Assembly (NCBI RefSeq): GCF_902167145.1
Contig: NC_050105.1
Coordinates: forward strand, 115,833,898 to 115,897,897
DNA length: 64,000 bases
Direction of reading: 5' to 3'
DNA from: Zea mays
Lineage: Eukaryota; Streptophyta; Magnoliopsida; Poales; Poaceae
A program made the translations under genes and the position numbers. Position 1 is the first letter of the stretch. Each line of letters starts with the position of its first letter. Shown here piece by piece: positions 1 through 10,600 of this stretch. Under the pieces are notes generated by a model. That model was not told the origin of the DNA and did not search any database. It saw only the letters and a list, made by a program, of their open reading frames with translations.

Positions 1-227
1 TGCCAGGCCGCCCGGAGGAGCGCGGATCTCCAGTGACCGCCGCGACTAAATCAGGTTGGTAGGTGGCGTGCTCCTACTCCCCACTTGCTCGTGGTGGGCA
101 CTGGTGCCGTCAATCCCCTCCTTGTCCCCTTAGATTTAGTTGGCAGCGGCGCCCTCATCCCCTCCCTGTTCATCTTTCAATTGGAATCACAATTGCTAAT
201 CATTCCCATGTGCATCAATCAGGGGTC

Positions 228-846
228 ATGTCGCAGGCCTGGTCATCAACTGCGCGCTCTCAGCGGCGAAGCACAGCTAGGGATGTCGTAGAACCCAGAC
301 CCCTTGCTGTTGTTGCTGCAGGAACTGTGCCCATTGGCATCGATCTGGAGGCGCCGATCGATGATGTGACCGGGTTGCCGTTGATAATGTGCCCAGATTG
401 CAAGGATGTGAGGGTGTTTGCTGCTAATACCACGTACTCCAATAATGTTGGAAGGAGAAGAAGAACCATAGAAATGTCAGTGAAGTGGTTGAATAATTTG
501 CATTGCCCAAATTTCATTCTTGTTTGCAGTGGTTGACTTTGCTGAAATTTGGATGCAGGGGACATGTGATAGGTTTTGGTTCGAGGAAGAATATTTGGTG
601 TTCCTTCAGGATAATGGATATCTACCGTCAGCATCCTTCACCATTGCAGCAGGTTCGACAACCAAGGTTCCTGAGCTCGTGGGAAAAATTGACAGCTTAG
701 AGCAAAATCTGAACAAGGTGACGGAAATGGTTAGCAAGAACAGAGATGGCATGGGAAGCTTGATTTGTCTCGTGTGTGGATGTGTGAATGTAATAGTACT
801 CCTGGTGTTTGCCATCTTCTTGGTTGTAGCTTTTGTGTTGAAGTAG
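228..846 (+). pseudogene. GRF-type zinc-finger protein with C-terminal membrane segment, broken
   Basis: The frame opening at ATG 228 runs to MCPDCKDVRVFAANTT, the first half of a plant GRF zinc finger (CPxC followed by basic residues). A second frame from about 535 has GTCDRFWFEEEYLVFLQ, the second half with its Cys and the conserved FW.E.E block, then a short coiled segment (about 690-745) and a hydrophobic C-terminal helix (LVCGCVNVIVLLVFAIFLVV). The halves are in different frames. A TTTGCAG acceptor at 531 hints at an intron, but I found no donor giving a consistent phase, and the KCP/Cys segment between the halves looks degraded. Small GRF plus membrane-anchor proteins of this type are common in grass genomes and often lie in or near transposons; their function is unknown to me. 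It could be cargo of CACTA-1 or sequence next to it. Confidence 0.55.
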
Positions 847-1466
847 GCAATGTTGATGAAGTATTTGCTTTTGTGTTGAAGTTGTAGTACTATTGAAGAA
901 CAAGTTGTATTGAACCTGTTGTGGTGGATGTATGTGTACTTCGTAGGAAATATGGGCCTTCGTGCTCTTGGACATCTCTTGTGTAATCTGTGTCTTTGTG
1001 ATGTATGTTGGAAATAAAGATATCTATTGCTTATGATGATTTACTTGTGTGCGATGAAATTTTTGCGGCCTGCATGTTTCTTCCAGCCTATACATTTTGT
1101 GACAGATTCTATACATTCCATGACGATGAAATTTTGGACTATATGTATATACAACATCATGTGAATCAATTTTGGGCACTGTAACTTGCATCATACATCT
1201 AGTATGCACGGAAAATAGAGTCATTGCATATAAGGTCTTACAAATTCAGAATTCAGATACAAATGTAGTAGCATAATTGAAATACACAACAAAATCACTA
1301 ATAGAAAAAGTTCATGGTTCACAAGTCTCTACAAATGCAAAGGTTAGTCATCATCACCGTCTTCTCCTGAAGTATTGTCTTCTTCTGGACTATGGTACTG
1401 AAGGTAGGTGTCATCTTCATCTTCTTCATCGTCGTGTGTGTTATCACATTGAGTTGTATGTTTCTG
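847..1466. other. AT-rich spacer between GRF-like ORF and TNP2 3' end
   Basis: No coding signal is visible. It holds the presumed 3' flank of the GRF-like ORF and the 3' end of the minus-strand TNP2 remnant. A TGTGACAGAT match at 1099-1108 resembles the right subterminal repeats of CACTA-1 but occurs only once, so it does not define an end. Confidence 0.5.
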
Positions 1467-2089
1467 TCAATGGATGTTTTCGACGAGGTTTCTACTAATA
1501 GGGTTGCCTGGTTCATTATCCATGTGCAACAAATCCAAATCAGGATGAATGTCTCCCACTGCACCATCTCTCAATGAAGTATGCTCCTCTTGGTATGCCT
1601 CCTGACATCTCATCTGTACTTGTTCATGGATCGGTTCGTTTGTGTCGGTCTCTTCAACATCAAATATATGTCGGTGGCCAAATTCTTGTACCACTTGCCA
1701 ACATGCACCTAACTTTGTATCTTCCAAGAAAATACTTGTGAAGCATCTGTGGCTATAATGAAAGGATCATTTTTATACCATCGACCTTGGTTGTTTATGC
1801 TCTTGAAATAACCATCATCTTTTATTTGGTATGTCCTTCCCTCTAGATTGTACCATTCACACCGTAATAAGATAACAGTTCTACACCCTTTACTGTTCTT
1901 ACTGTAACTCAACTCAATAATGTCTGTGATTGTCCCATAGAAGTCAATTGTGTCATCACCGTGAGTACCTGCACTTTTGATGGTGGAGTTTTGTGTATTC
2001 CTGTGTTCGTCACGAGCCAGAGTGTGGAACCGTACCCCATTGATTATACAGGTTGTGTATGTGAACGCACTCTCTGATCCGGCCGGCAT
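1467..2089 (-). pseudogene. TNP2 transposase C-terminal part (DUF4216-like), frameshifted
   Basis: Reading right to left, the frame ending near 1709 has NGVRFHTLARDEHRNTQNS and a following YGTITDIIELSY...RTVILLRCEWYNLEGRTYQIKD pattern, the DUF4216 signature of plant CACTA TNP2 proteins. It continues in a different frame (about 1727-1467) with an acidic tail rich in E and D, so there is at least one frameshift between 1709 and 1727. An upstream piece near 2350-2240 (LEQQEVNDVEKMMSTQF) and a GT-like break near 2160 suggest the normal intron and exon structure of TNP2. Together with the three blocks to the right this is a single decayed gene. Confidence 0.75.
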
Positions 2090-2249
2090 GCTAGTGAGTA
2101 CAAGTCTTCATCAACATGTGTTGTGCCTTCATATTTCAATCTAGTAATCTGCAGGATGAAAACATATAGAATTAATGAGTTTCAGAATGTAGTGTATCAT
2201 AAATTATTTAGTCATGTTGTAGAAGTTGCACACACATGATTCTCGAACC

Positions 2250-2878
2250 ATGCAACAAATTGTGTTGACATCATTTTTTCAACATCATTGACCTCTTGTT
2301 GTTCTAATTGTGCCCTGTACATGCTGTAAAGGATGAAGATAATTAGGTTTTTGTGACACAAGTATTGGATAAAGTTGGCTGCAATTGCATTAGAGCAATT
2401 ACTTACTCTTTGTATTCATCAACCTCTTCACAGTTATGTAGTACAAACCAAACCATAGAGTCATAGTCTTTATCTTCATAATGAAGTTTTGAAGCACCCA
2501 AGAGGTTAATACCATGACCAAAAATAGAGTAACCATTGGGTGAGATGTCTCCATCCAAGTTTCTTTATGGCCTAGTGAACCTATTAATGATGTCACTGAA
2601 GTATGTTGAGCACTGGGTCATACACTCATAGGCAGTGTATGCCTCTGCAATAGATCCTTCAGGTCTTGCTTTATTGCAGATGAAACGCTTAAAGGTGCCC
2701 AATCTTCTCTCAATGGGATACATCCATCCATATTGCACCGGTCCTCTAAGGAGTGCCTCATCAGGTAAGTGTAATGCTAGGTGAACCATAACATCGAAGA
2801 ATGCAGGAGGATAAATTTTCTCTAGCTTGCAAAGGATAAGCACAATATCTTCCTTCATCTGTTGTACTGCATCAACCT
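2250..2878 (-). pseudogene. TNP2 transposase DUF4218-like block, frameshifted
   Basis: The minus-strand frame from 2858 shows KIYPPAFFDVMVHLALHLP, then GPVQYGWMYPIERRLGTFK, the DUF4218 region that follows the transposase_21 core in TNP2 proteins. It ends at a TAG after NRFTRP (2565-2567) and homologous residues continue in frame beyond it. Relative to the preceding block there is a one-base shift at about 2890-2895, where FLDN is followed by a coding match only in the neighbouring frame. The tail near 2400-2560 encodes NGYSIFG and a DSMVWFVLHN-like stretch typical of these proteins. Confidence 0.75.
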
Positions 2879-4561
2879 TTAGAGTTTTTGAGCAAAGTTG
2901 TCTAAAAACCTACCCAATTCAGCAATTACTTCATATACATCTTTTCTCACCAAACCACAAAGGCCAGCTGGTAAAATACGTTGCAGTAGTATATGACAGT
3001 CATGTGTTTTTAGCCCATGCATTGATCCTCCTCCCTCCATATTAACACATCTTGATATATTGGAGGCATAGCCATCTGGAAACTTAACATTGCTCACAAA
3101 TTGCAAGAACTTCTTCTTTGCTTCTGGTGTTAGAACGTAACAAGCTTTTGGCTTTGAGGATGCATTACCACTGTCATCTAGCAAATGAAGCTCTTTTCTT
3201 ATACCTCTTTCTTCCAAATCTACTCTAGCGGCAATTGTGTCCTTTGTCTTGTTTGGAATATTGAGTAGAGTTGACAAAATATTTTCACATATGTTTTTCT
3301 CTATATGCATAACATCAAGGTTGTATTGTAGCTTCAATTTTGACCAATATGGCAAATCATACAAGCTAACCTTCAGATGCCATACTAGTTCTCCATCACG
3401 ACGTCGTTTTCTTGATCTCGACTTATCTGGATTCTTGCCAGGAACATAGCAAACTTCATCCAATATTGCCATAACCTCATCTGCACTAAATTTCCTTGGT
3501 GGTTCTCTATTTTCATGGTGGCCATTGAAAGATCTATTTTTCCTCCAAGCATGGTCGCTTGGGAGGAACCGTCTATGTCCTATGAATCCAATTTTGTTTG
3601 TCAGACATTCAGAGCATGGATTCTCATCACAGTACACACATGTGAAGTAACCCTTAGTGGTTCTGCTTGACATGATACCTAATGCAGGATAGTCATTGAT
3701 TCCCCATAGAATCGCTGCACGCAGGCTGAAGTCTTTGCCTTCATATGCATCATAAGTAGAGACACCATTCCAAAGAGTCATCATGTCTGCTATCAAAGGT
3801 TGCATGAACACATGGAAATCTTTGCCCGGTGATTTTTTGCCTAGAATTAGTAAAGCAAGCATGTAATTGGGTTGGTCTATACACATCCAAGGTGGAAAAT
3901 TGTATGGAACCACTATCACTGTCCATATGCTATATGAATTGGTCATCTAACCAAATGGGTTAAATCCATCAGTAGCAATGGCTAACCTCAAACTGCGGGG
4001 ATCATCTGCAAAAGACTTGAAACTATCATCAAATTCTTTCCAAGCTTCTCCATCAGCAGGATGTCTCATTTCATTCTCAACTGATACCCTCTTTTCCTTG
4101 TGCCATCTTGCATACTGTGCCCGCTGCTTTGAGATAAAGAGCCTTTGGAGGCGTGGAATTATTGGAAAGTAACGGAGGACCTTGTGAGGCACTTTCTTTC
4201 TGCTCTCCTTGTTCACTTTCCATCTTGTGTACCCACAAATTGGGCAATGGTCATCCTCTTCATGATCTTTCCAAAATAGAGCACAGTCATACTTGCACAC
4301 ATGAATAGATTCATAACCAAAACCAAGCTTCCGAAGTAGAGATTTCAGTTCATTATAGGACTTAGGGAGGCCGGTCACATTCTTCAAAGATGACGAAAGC
4401 AACTCAAGGATTGCATCGAACCCAGAATTTGGTATCCGGTTGTACACTTTTATATGCAGTAGTTTAATAATGAAACTTAGCCTAGACTCCTCGATGCAAC
4501 CTGGATAAAGTTCACACTTTACCTCTTCCATGATTTGCTGATATAAGTTGCCACCGACCAT
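2879..4561 (-). pseudogene. TNP2 (transposase_21) catalytic core, one in-frame stop
   Basis: Two co-linear frames, 4561-3947 and 3946-2879, are in the same phase and separated only by a TAG at 3947-3949. The first has the Cys-rich segment CKYDCALFWKDHEEDDHCP with CPICGYTRW, then KVPHKVLRYFPIIPRLQRLF and LAIATDGFNPFG, the conserved entry to the core. The second has VVPYNFPPWMCIDQPNYML, GKDFHVFMQPLIADMMTLW, the ILWGINDYPALG block and HRRFLPSDHAW. This order is diagnostic of the TNPD/TNP2 transposase of CACTA elements, which cuts at the terminal repeats. The combined length (about 560 residues here) is right for the core. The stop and the flanking frameshifts make this copy non-coding for a full transposase. 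Confidence 0.88.
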
Positions 4562-4618
4562 GGCTTGCTGCGGTGTACAGATCTTGAATCAAACCTTGAA
4601 CTCCCCGTTCACTATCAT

Positions 4619-4969
4619 CTAAAATGACATCTTTAGCTTGTCCTTCATCATCAAGTGGAGCCTAGTCATTTCCATCCCATGACATATATTCATAACCAAC
4701 AGCGAGTGTGCCATCATCATCTTCTTGAACATCAATATCTCCTTCTCCATGGTAAACCCACCTTGTATAGCACCTAGAAATACCATTGATTTCGATATCC
4801 TCCTGTACCTCAACTTGACTTTTTCTATATGGTTTAGGCATTTTCTACATGGACACTTGATTTTCTCATGTGCACTAAATCTACTTTTGACATGTCCCAT
4901 GAATTGTTCAACACCAAGCATATACGGTTCACTAAATGGCACACTGTTGTATACCCAACTTCTGTCCAT
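4619..4969 (-). pseudogene. TNP2 N-terminal transposase-associated domain
   Basis: An ATG at 4969 starts MDRSWVYNSVPFSEPYMLGV, the opening of the transposase-associated domain (PF13963-like) in plant CACTA proteins, followed by FMGHVKSRFSAHEKIKCPCRKC with the paired cysteines. The frame then shifts: the expected continuation (YTRWVYHGEGD) is in the neighbouring frame from about 4770, and a TAG interrupts that frame near 4660. An acceptor-like TCTCCAG lies just upstream of the ATG, so a 5' leader exon is possible. Confidence 0.8.
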
Positions 4970-5406
4970 CTCATCCTGGAGAAACATACGTGACAAAATT
5001 TTAGAAATTGAGATGGATAGAAATCGACAAAACACTTTTGACGGCTTGCTTACCTAAAACAATGGCCACGCTGAGGCTTCAGCTCCGACCACCGGTAGTT
5101 GTCGAGGGAGCAGATCCTGCTGGCAGCTAATCTTGCTGGCTAGGCTACAGTTGGGGTGCTTGTCGAGGGAGCAGATGGCTAGAGGTGGCGTGCATGGCGA
5201 GGCTGCAGGTGGAGGAGGGACAGGGCGGCTACGGACAAAGCAAACCGAGGGAGCACATCAGGTGGAGGAGGGGGAGGGAGGCTACGGACAAAGCTGTGGT
5301 CGGCGACAAGGGAGCGCGGCGGGTACCCGGTGAGGCAGTAGCTGTGGGGCCGGCGTCGTTGCTTCTGCAGGGCTGACGTCGTTGCTTCTGCAGGGCGGGT
5401 ACCCGG
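4970..5406. other. 5' region of TNP2 and left flank of the LTR insertion
   Basis: No credible coding frame. The GC-rich purine-biased stretch 5133-5400 contains direct repeats, for example GGGTACCCGGTGAGGCAGTAGC at about 5319-5340, which recurs across the LTR insertion at 12844-12860. This is the presumed divergent promoter interval between TNP2 (minus) and TnpA (plus). Target duplication copy CCCGG lies at 5402-5406. Confidence 0.5.
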
Positions 5407-6075
5407 TGTTGGGGACTTGTTCTCAAATCCTTAGAGTTAAGAACAAGACAACATAAAAAGTGTTAAGTGTTATAGTCCTTCGTCCTTCGAAGCATTATAT
5501 CCCTTCGGGAAATAATGAATTTCAGACGAAGGTCATGAGAGACATACCTTCGTAAACATAACAAGTGATGACGAAGGACTCACGTAAAGCATGAAATATA
5601 ATATAAGCATCATCATTGAATCATTTCTATTTTATTAACATGGAAAAACAGAAATGATTTCAAATTACAAATATACCTTCAGTCTTGAGAGAAGGTGAAA
5701 AGTACGAGCGAGACGCAAAAGCGAATGTCAAGTCAGCCTGAACAGTACGGGAGTACTGTTCATCTATTTATAGACGCGGGACGCAGCCCACGTAAAATTA
5801 CATCCATGTCCATTACATTTGTTAACGGTTTATGGAAATCTATTGAGGACCCCGAAGTCTTTTTGTCTTTAAGTCGGTTCCCCCTTGTGCTATCGCGCCG
5901 AAGCTTCCCTGCGTACAGCTTCGGCTGCCCTTGACCTTCGTCTGGCTCAGCCTTCGTCCTGGTCGTGCTTCATATCCATAATTCTGAATCCGAAAATACC
6001 TGTTCATATAATTCACTTGGAAAGCATTGTCAAATCATGTTTTTGAGGACCTTCGGAGGACGAAGGCCCCCAACA
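5407..6075 (-). repeat. 3' LTR of Grande-like element
   Basis: Starts TGTTGGGGAC and ends CCCCCAACA in window orientation. It matches 12175-12843 in length and, as far as read, in sequence. The minus-strand core promoter CTATAAATAG corresponds to CTATTTATAG at 5764-5773. Next to the inner edge, GTAGCCCCTCGC (6076-6087) reads on the minus strand as the purine-rich tract GCGAGGGGCTAC expected before a 3' LTR. Many CCTTCG/CGAAGG words occur. Confidence 0.92.
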
Positions 6076-6229
6076 GTAGCCCCTCGCAATATTAATTTGT
6101 AAATAATAAATTCAGATTGCGATATGGACGAAGGCCTTGAGCCGAAGGTCCGAAAAAAACACCTTCCCTTTGCTAGAATAGCAACATTCACTGACAAGCG
6201 GGGCCTTTTAACTTTCAACGCCCTAGGCG

Positions 6230-6238
6230 TATAAATAA
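6230..6238 (+). promoter_or_regulatory. TATA box of the reverse-strand gene
   Basis: TATAAATAA lies about 150 bases before the ATG at 6383 and about 155 bases inside the LTR edge. It is outside the LTR and points away from it, so the reverse-strand gene has its own plausible core promoter instead of using the LTR promoter, which fires in the other direction. Confidence 0.55.
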
Positions 6239-6382
6239 GAACACATCGTGAATTCATTTGGTACACACGCTTGCCTTTTGCTTCGGCCCACTAAAAATTT
6301 TTAGCTCTTGTTCATTGAGATTTGCTGGTCTTTTTGACTTCGAAGCTTCGGCCTCGGGAACAAATTTTTAGTGTTTCCGAAG

Positions 6383-9300
6383 ATGTCTGAAGACAAGAAG
6401 ATCCCTGCTGAGACGAAGCTGAGTCTCGAGGAGGAGAAGAATCTGGGGTTCCTGATAGCGATGGCAGAGACTAATACAGAGAAAATCACGAAGGAGATTC
6501 TCGAAGGTTTGTCCGAAGATACTGATGACAGCGACAGCTATGATGTAGAAAGTGATGGGGAAGAGGCCGAAGATCGACCGTGGCGACCAAGTCACTCAGT
6601 TTTTGGGAAAACAACCATCAAGCAGAGTCACATTGATAATATGAGGGGGCGATACTTCCGAGACATATCTATTGTGAGAGCTGATGCCGGGGAAAAGACT
6701 TCTCCCACCCCTGAAGAGGATGAAGTTGTGATTTTCCGAAGCTTCCTCAAGGCTGGGCTTCGATTCCCCCTGAGCAATTTTGTTGTTGAGGTACTGAAAA
6801 CATTCCAAATCTACCCTCATCAACTCACTCCCGAAGCTATTATAAGAATGGGGATTTTTGTCTGGGCTGTGAGAAGCCAAGGTTTGGAGCCAAACGCTAA
6901 AAGCTTCTGCAACATACACGAGTTATTGTATGAGACAAAGCCCTGGGGAAAGGAGCAATACCACAACAACTTTGGGTGCTACAGCTTCGGCGCCCGCTCC
7001 GGGTCAAGCTACCCTGTGCCAACCTTTCGGAAGAGGTGGCCCGGAGCCTGGATGTCTGAATGGTTTTATGTGAAAAATGATCTAACAGCGCAAAATAATG
7101 TCAAAAGTATCATTATGTACCCAATTTGGCAACGCTTCGGACTTCGAAGGCCGAAGGTTGAAATGGATGAGGCAGCCGAAGAATGCCAAAGAGCCTTCGG
7201 CGCAGTCTGCTCCTTCATTGGGACAAGGGACTTGGTCCAGGAGCACATTGCCTTCAGGGTATGGCCACTTGCAGAAAAGTGGGAAATGCCGAAAGAAACC
7301 ATCAAAGAGTCCGACGAAGGCGGACTAGTCAGATTAAAATACACATTCAAATATGCAGATAAATTTATTGAACCTGATGATGACTGGCTGAAAAGCATTG
7401 AAACATTAAGTGATGAATTACTTGGGGCATACTCGAAGGCTGAAAATACTGCACTATCAGCAGCCTTCGGAGGCCGAAAGAAGAAGAGACTGAACCGAGT
7501 GTTTGATGCAATCGGGTTCTTCTACCCTGACTATTGTTATCCCATCCGAAGGCAAAAAAGGAAAAATATAACCTCTGAAAAAGAAGAAGCTGAAACCGCT
7601 CCTAGCGAGCCAGAACCAAAAGGAAAAAGGTTGAAGGTCTTCACACATCGACCACGCCATATTGAACCAGCTTCGGTGCCGGAGTTTACCGGGAAAACTT
7701 CTTCAGCCACCGAAGCTGAAAAACTAATCAAGTCAGCCTTGTTGCCAGAGATCGCAGAAACGGCCGAAGTGCCACCAAAGATTGAATCAGAACAATCAAA
7801 CATTTTGTTGTCAGAAACAAAAGAGAAAACCGAAGCGCCGCTCACAGAAAAAATTGAGGAAGTAAGAGAAGCAACTGAGGGCTCCAAAACATTAGAAGTT
7901 TTGAGTCCTACAGCAATCGTTGGGACAGCAAAACACCAAAAGGGGCCATTAGTGACCCCAAAAAGGAAAAGAATGGTAAATGTACTAGACGTCTTGGAGA
8001 CGATTAAGTCTTCAAGTACAATTTCAAAAAAGAGTGTTGATGTTGCTGAAGGTTCTACTGAAGCTTCGGCTCAACAAGCTGAAGCTGAAGCTGGGCCTTC
8101 AGAGCCCTTCAAAGAACAACCTTTTGAAGCCGAAGCAGTAAAAATTCCGGAACCAATATTAGTTGAAGAAACGGGCACCGTCATCCCCGAAGCACCTGCC
8201 GGCATGCATGATTACATCATACGACATGCTTCGGGGAAAAAGCTATCTGAGGAAGAAGCTTATGAGGCCAACCATTATGCAAAGGAGCTGAAATATCCGA
8301 AGGGGGCAGTAATATTCAATGGAACAAACGAAGATGACTTCTTATACTGCCTGCCTGATAACAAAGAGCTATCCGTCTGCCGAGAGATGGCGAGAAGCAT
8401 AGGCTTTCCGAAGCTTGAAGCTGGGTTAAGTGCCATGACGAAAGAGGATCTCGCAGACAGCCTTGCGTATAATAGCTTGAAGGTACCGGAATTAAACACT
8501 TGAAAAAAAACCCCCTTATTATTTTTACGCACATCATTCCTTTTTCCTTATTTGAATTCTTTTTCGTATAGGGCCTGATCCTAAGCAACGCGCTAAGAGC
8601 GCAGAAGAGCGCTGAAGATGAAAGTTATGAAATTGCGTTTAATAATTTACGCTCCGAAGTTATCAAGCTGAGAAATGAAGCTTTGGAAAAAGATAAAATT
8701 CTGTTTACATTGGTGGATAAAGTGAAAAAAGACGAAGCCGCTTCAAAGGCCCAATCCGAAGCTCAAAAACGCGAGATTAAAGATCTTCGGAAACAACTGG
8801 CTAAAGCTAAAGAGGAGCGCGCGCTTGAGGAAACGAAGCGTGAACTTAGTGATTTTATGGTCAACAAATTGGAATCAAGAGTTAAGGAGCTTCGCACATC
8901 GCAGTGGAAATGCTATGTTAAATCTATAGAATGCGTGAATAAAATTAAAAACAGCTTTGCTAGCGTCGGCGCCTTTTCCAGCGAAGAGAATTTTTCTCGA
9001 GGCAATCCCGAAGATCCGCTGGAATGGATTAGCCACGAAGCAGAGGCCTTCGAAGAAATCCTGAACAGCCGTGGCGATATATGCGCTTTTTCAGGCGCTA
9101 GAGGAATTACTTCTGTGTTAGAAAAGAAGGGTTGCGGGCACGTAAAACTTTTAGCTCAGTCCGAAGCTACCTTACCCTTCGAAGATATCAAGGACCCCTC
9201 AGCCGAAGCAAGCGTGGTTGCTGGCAAATTTTTTACTGATATCTGGAACGACGGCGGCCGAGGAATGGCACAAGAAATTATCGAAAGGAGCGAAAAAGGC

Positions 9301-9591
9301 ATCCACGAAGCTAGGAAAGTGGCAGAGACTGCCGAAAAAAGTACGGAGCCCGAAAGACAATTAGGTATTAATTAGTTGTTCTTATTGTGTTGCAGTTTTT
9401 GTTTCACACTCTACTCACAGTTTATAATAGTAATGAAAAAATGTTCTTTTGCTCCCGAAGGTACCGCATCGACTGTCGATCCCCAAACAAAAGGGGATGA
9501 TGAAATTAAACAAATGGCCGAAGCTATCATGGACAAAGTTGTTGATCAACTTTTAAATGAAGTCGCCGAAGCAGTTTTAAGAGAAGACTAG
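6383..9591 (+). CDS. Reverse-strand accessory gene of the LTR element, three exons (PF04195-like plus coiled coil)
   Basis: The frame is open from ATG 6383; the frame extends to GTG 6371, but plants would use the ATG. Exon 1 is 6383-8482; a GTACCG...CGTATAG intron (8483-8571) joins in phase 0 to exon 2 (8572-9364); a GTATTA...CCCGAAG intron (9365-9460), with a pyrimidine tract, joins in phase 1 to exon 3 (9461-9591, TAG). The sum is 3024 bases, about 1007 residues, with no stops. Residues about 115-235 carry FRSFLKAGLRFPLSNFVVEV and HQLTPEAIIRMGIFVWAV, like the 'putative gypsy type transposon' domain PF04195. The middle is rich in E, K and P, and exon 2 is a long coiled coil (KKDEAASKAQSEAQKREIKD). 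Role unknown; such proteins are recurrent in Tat-lineage spacers. The splice model is inferred from sequence only. Confidence 0.72.
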
Positions 9592-10600
9592 ATGTTATTT
9601 AGAAAAACAGTTAAATTGTAATCTATGTAACATTTGTACATTTGAATGTAATATACAAGTTTCTTTCCATTATTGAATTCTTTACGATGCATGAAACTGT
9701 ACATACATACCATTTTTGAGCCTTCGGCGAAAAAACACCTTCCCTTCTTTTCATGCTTCGTGAAGAAAACATTCTTCGTTAAAACTGTTCCGAAAAAACA
9801 CATCCATGCTTCGTAAAAACAGCCACTGAAGCTAATCGTCCATGCTTCGTGAAAGCATTCTCCGAAGCTATTTTCCGAAGATTATCATTATATTCCCTTG
9901 TGACTTTGCACAATTTGCATTTTCTCAAATCATTCTTTCGAAGGTTAGTACTGTGTGCCCTTCTTTTTGCCGTATGCAACATGATGTATGATGCTTATGC
10001 TATGCGAAATGATGTGATGATGTTATGTTATGCAAATGACGTCTGTTCCGAAGATACACACAAAACACATTCGTAAGCTCTGCATTCCCTTAGGAACGTC
10101 TTTGGAGCTTCTTCGTCTTTTACTTAGACGATCTCAGCGTTGACTTTTCGCTGTAAGCCTCCCTTAGGAGCTTCTTCGCCCTTTACTTAGGCGGTATCAG
10201 CGTTGACTTTTCGCTGTAAGCCTCCCTTAGGAGCTTCTTCGCCCTTTACTTAGGCGGTATCAGCGTTGACTTTTCGCTGTAGGCTCTGCATTCCTTTAGG
10301 AACGACTTCTGAGCAGAAAACTTACACTGCGCTCCCTTTGGAACGGCTTTTTGTGACTTCACAAACTTACTCTGCGTTCCTTAGAACGACTTTTCGTTAC
10401 TCCGAAGGATTTTTAATTCGAAGGTCCTCCTTGGTAACGGAAAAAATTTTAAGCTTCAGCAACTTAAGCTTGTGGATCAAATAGATCTTCCTCGTGGAAA
10501 ACAACGACATTATTACATGAAAACTATCAATGTTTTTTTTTTTTGCTTGACAGAAAATAAAACTGAATAAGAAAGACTGCTATCAAAGGTAGGATATGTG
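9592..10600. repeat. Convergent 3' spacer with 63 bp tandem repeats
   Basis: This lies between the 3' ends of the reverse-strand gene and gag, which converge. Two full 63 bp units (10155-10217 and 10218-10280) follow a partial, diverged copy (about 10111-10154); each unit contains CTTAGGAGCTTCTTCGCC and CAGCGTTGACTTTTCGCTG. Related TTAGGAAC/GGAACG words continue to about 10410. A T-run sits at about 10531-10543. No coding frame is evident. The repeats may act in 3' end formation of one or both convergent transcripts; that is inference. Confidence 0.7.

Noticed and set aside
1287..1301. CACTAATAGAAAAAG as the left TIR of CACTA-1
   Set aside because: It resembles CACTACTAAAAAA but lacks the subterminal repeat array, lies very near the TNP2 coding end, and there is no ACT duplication support.
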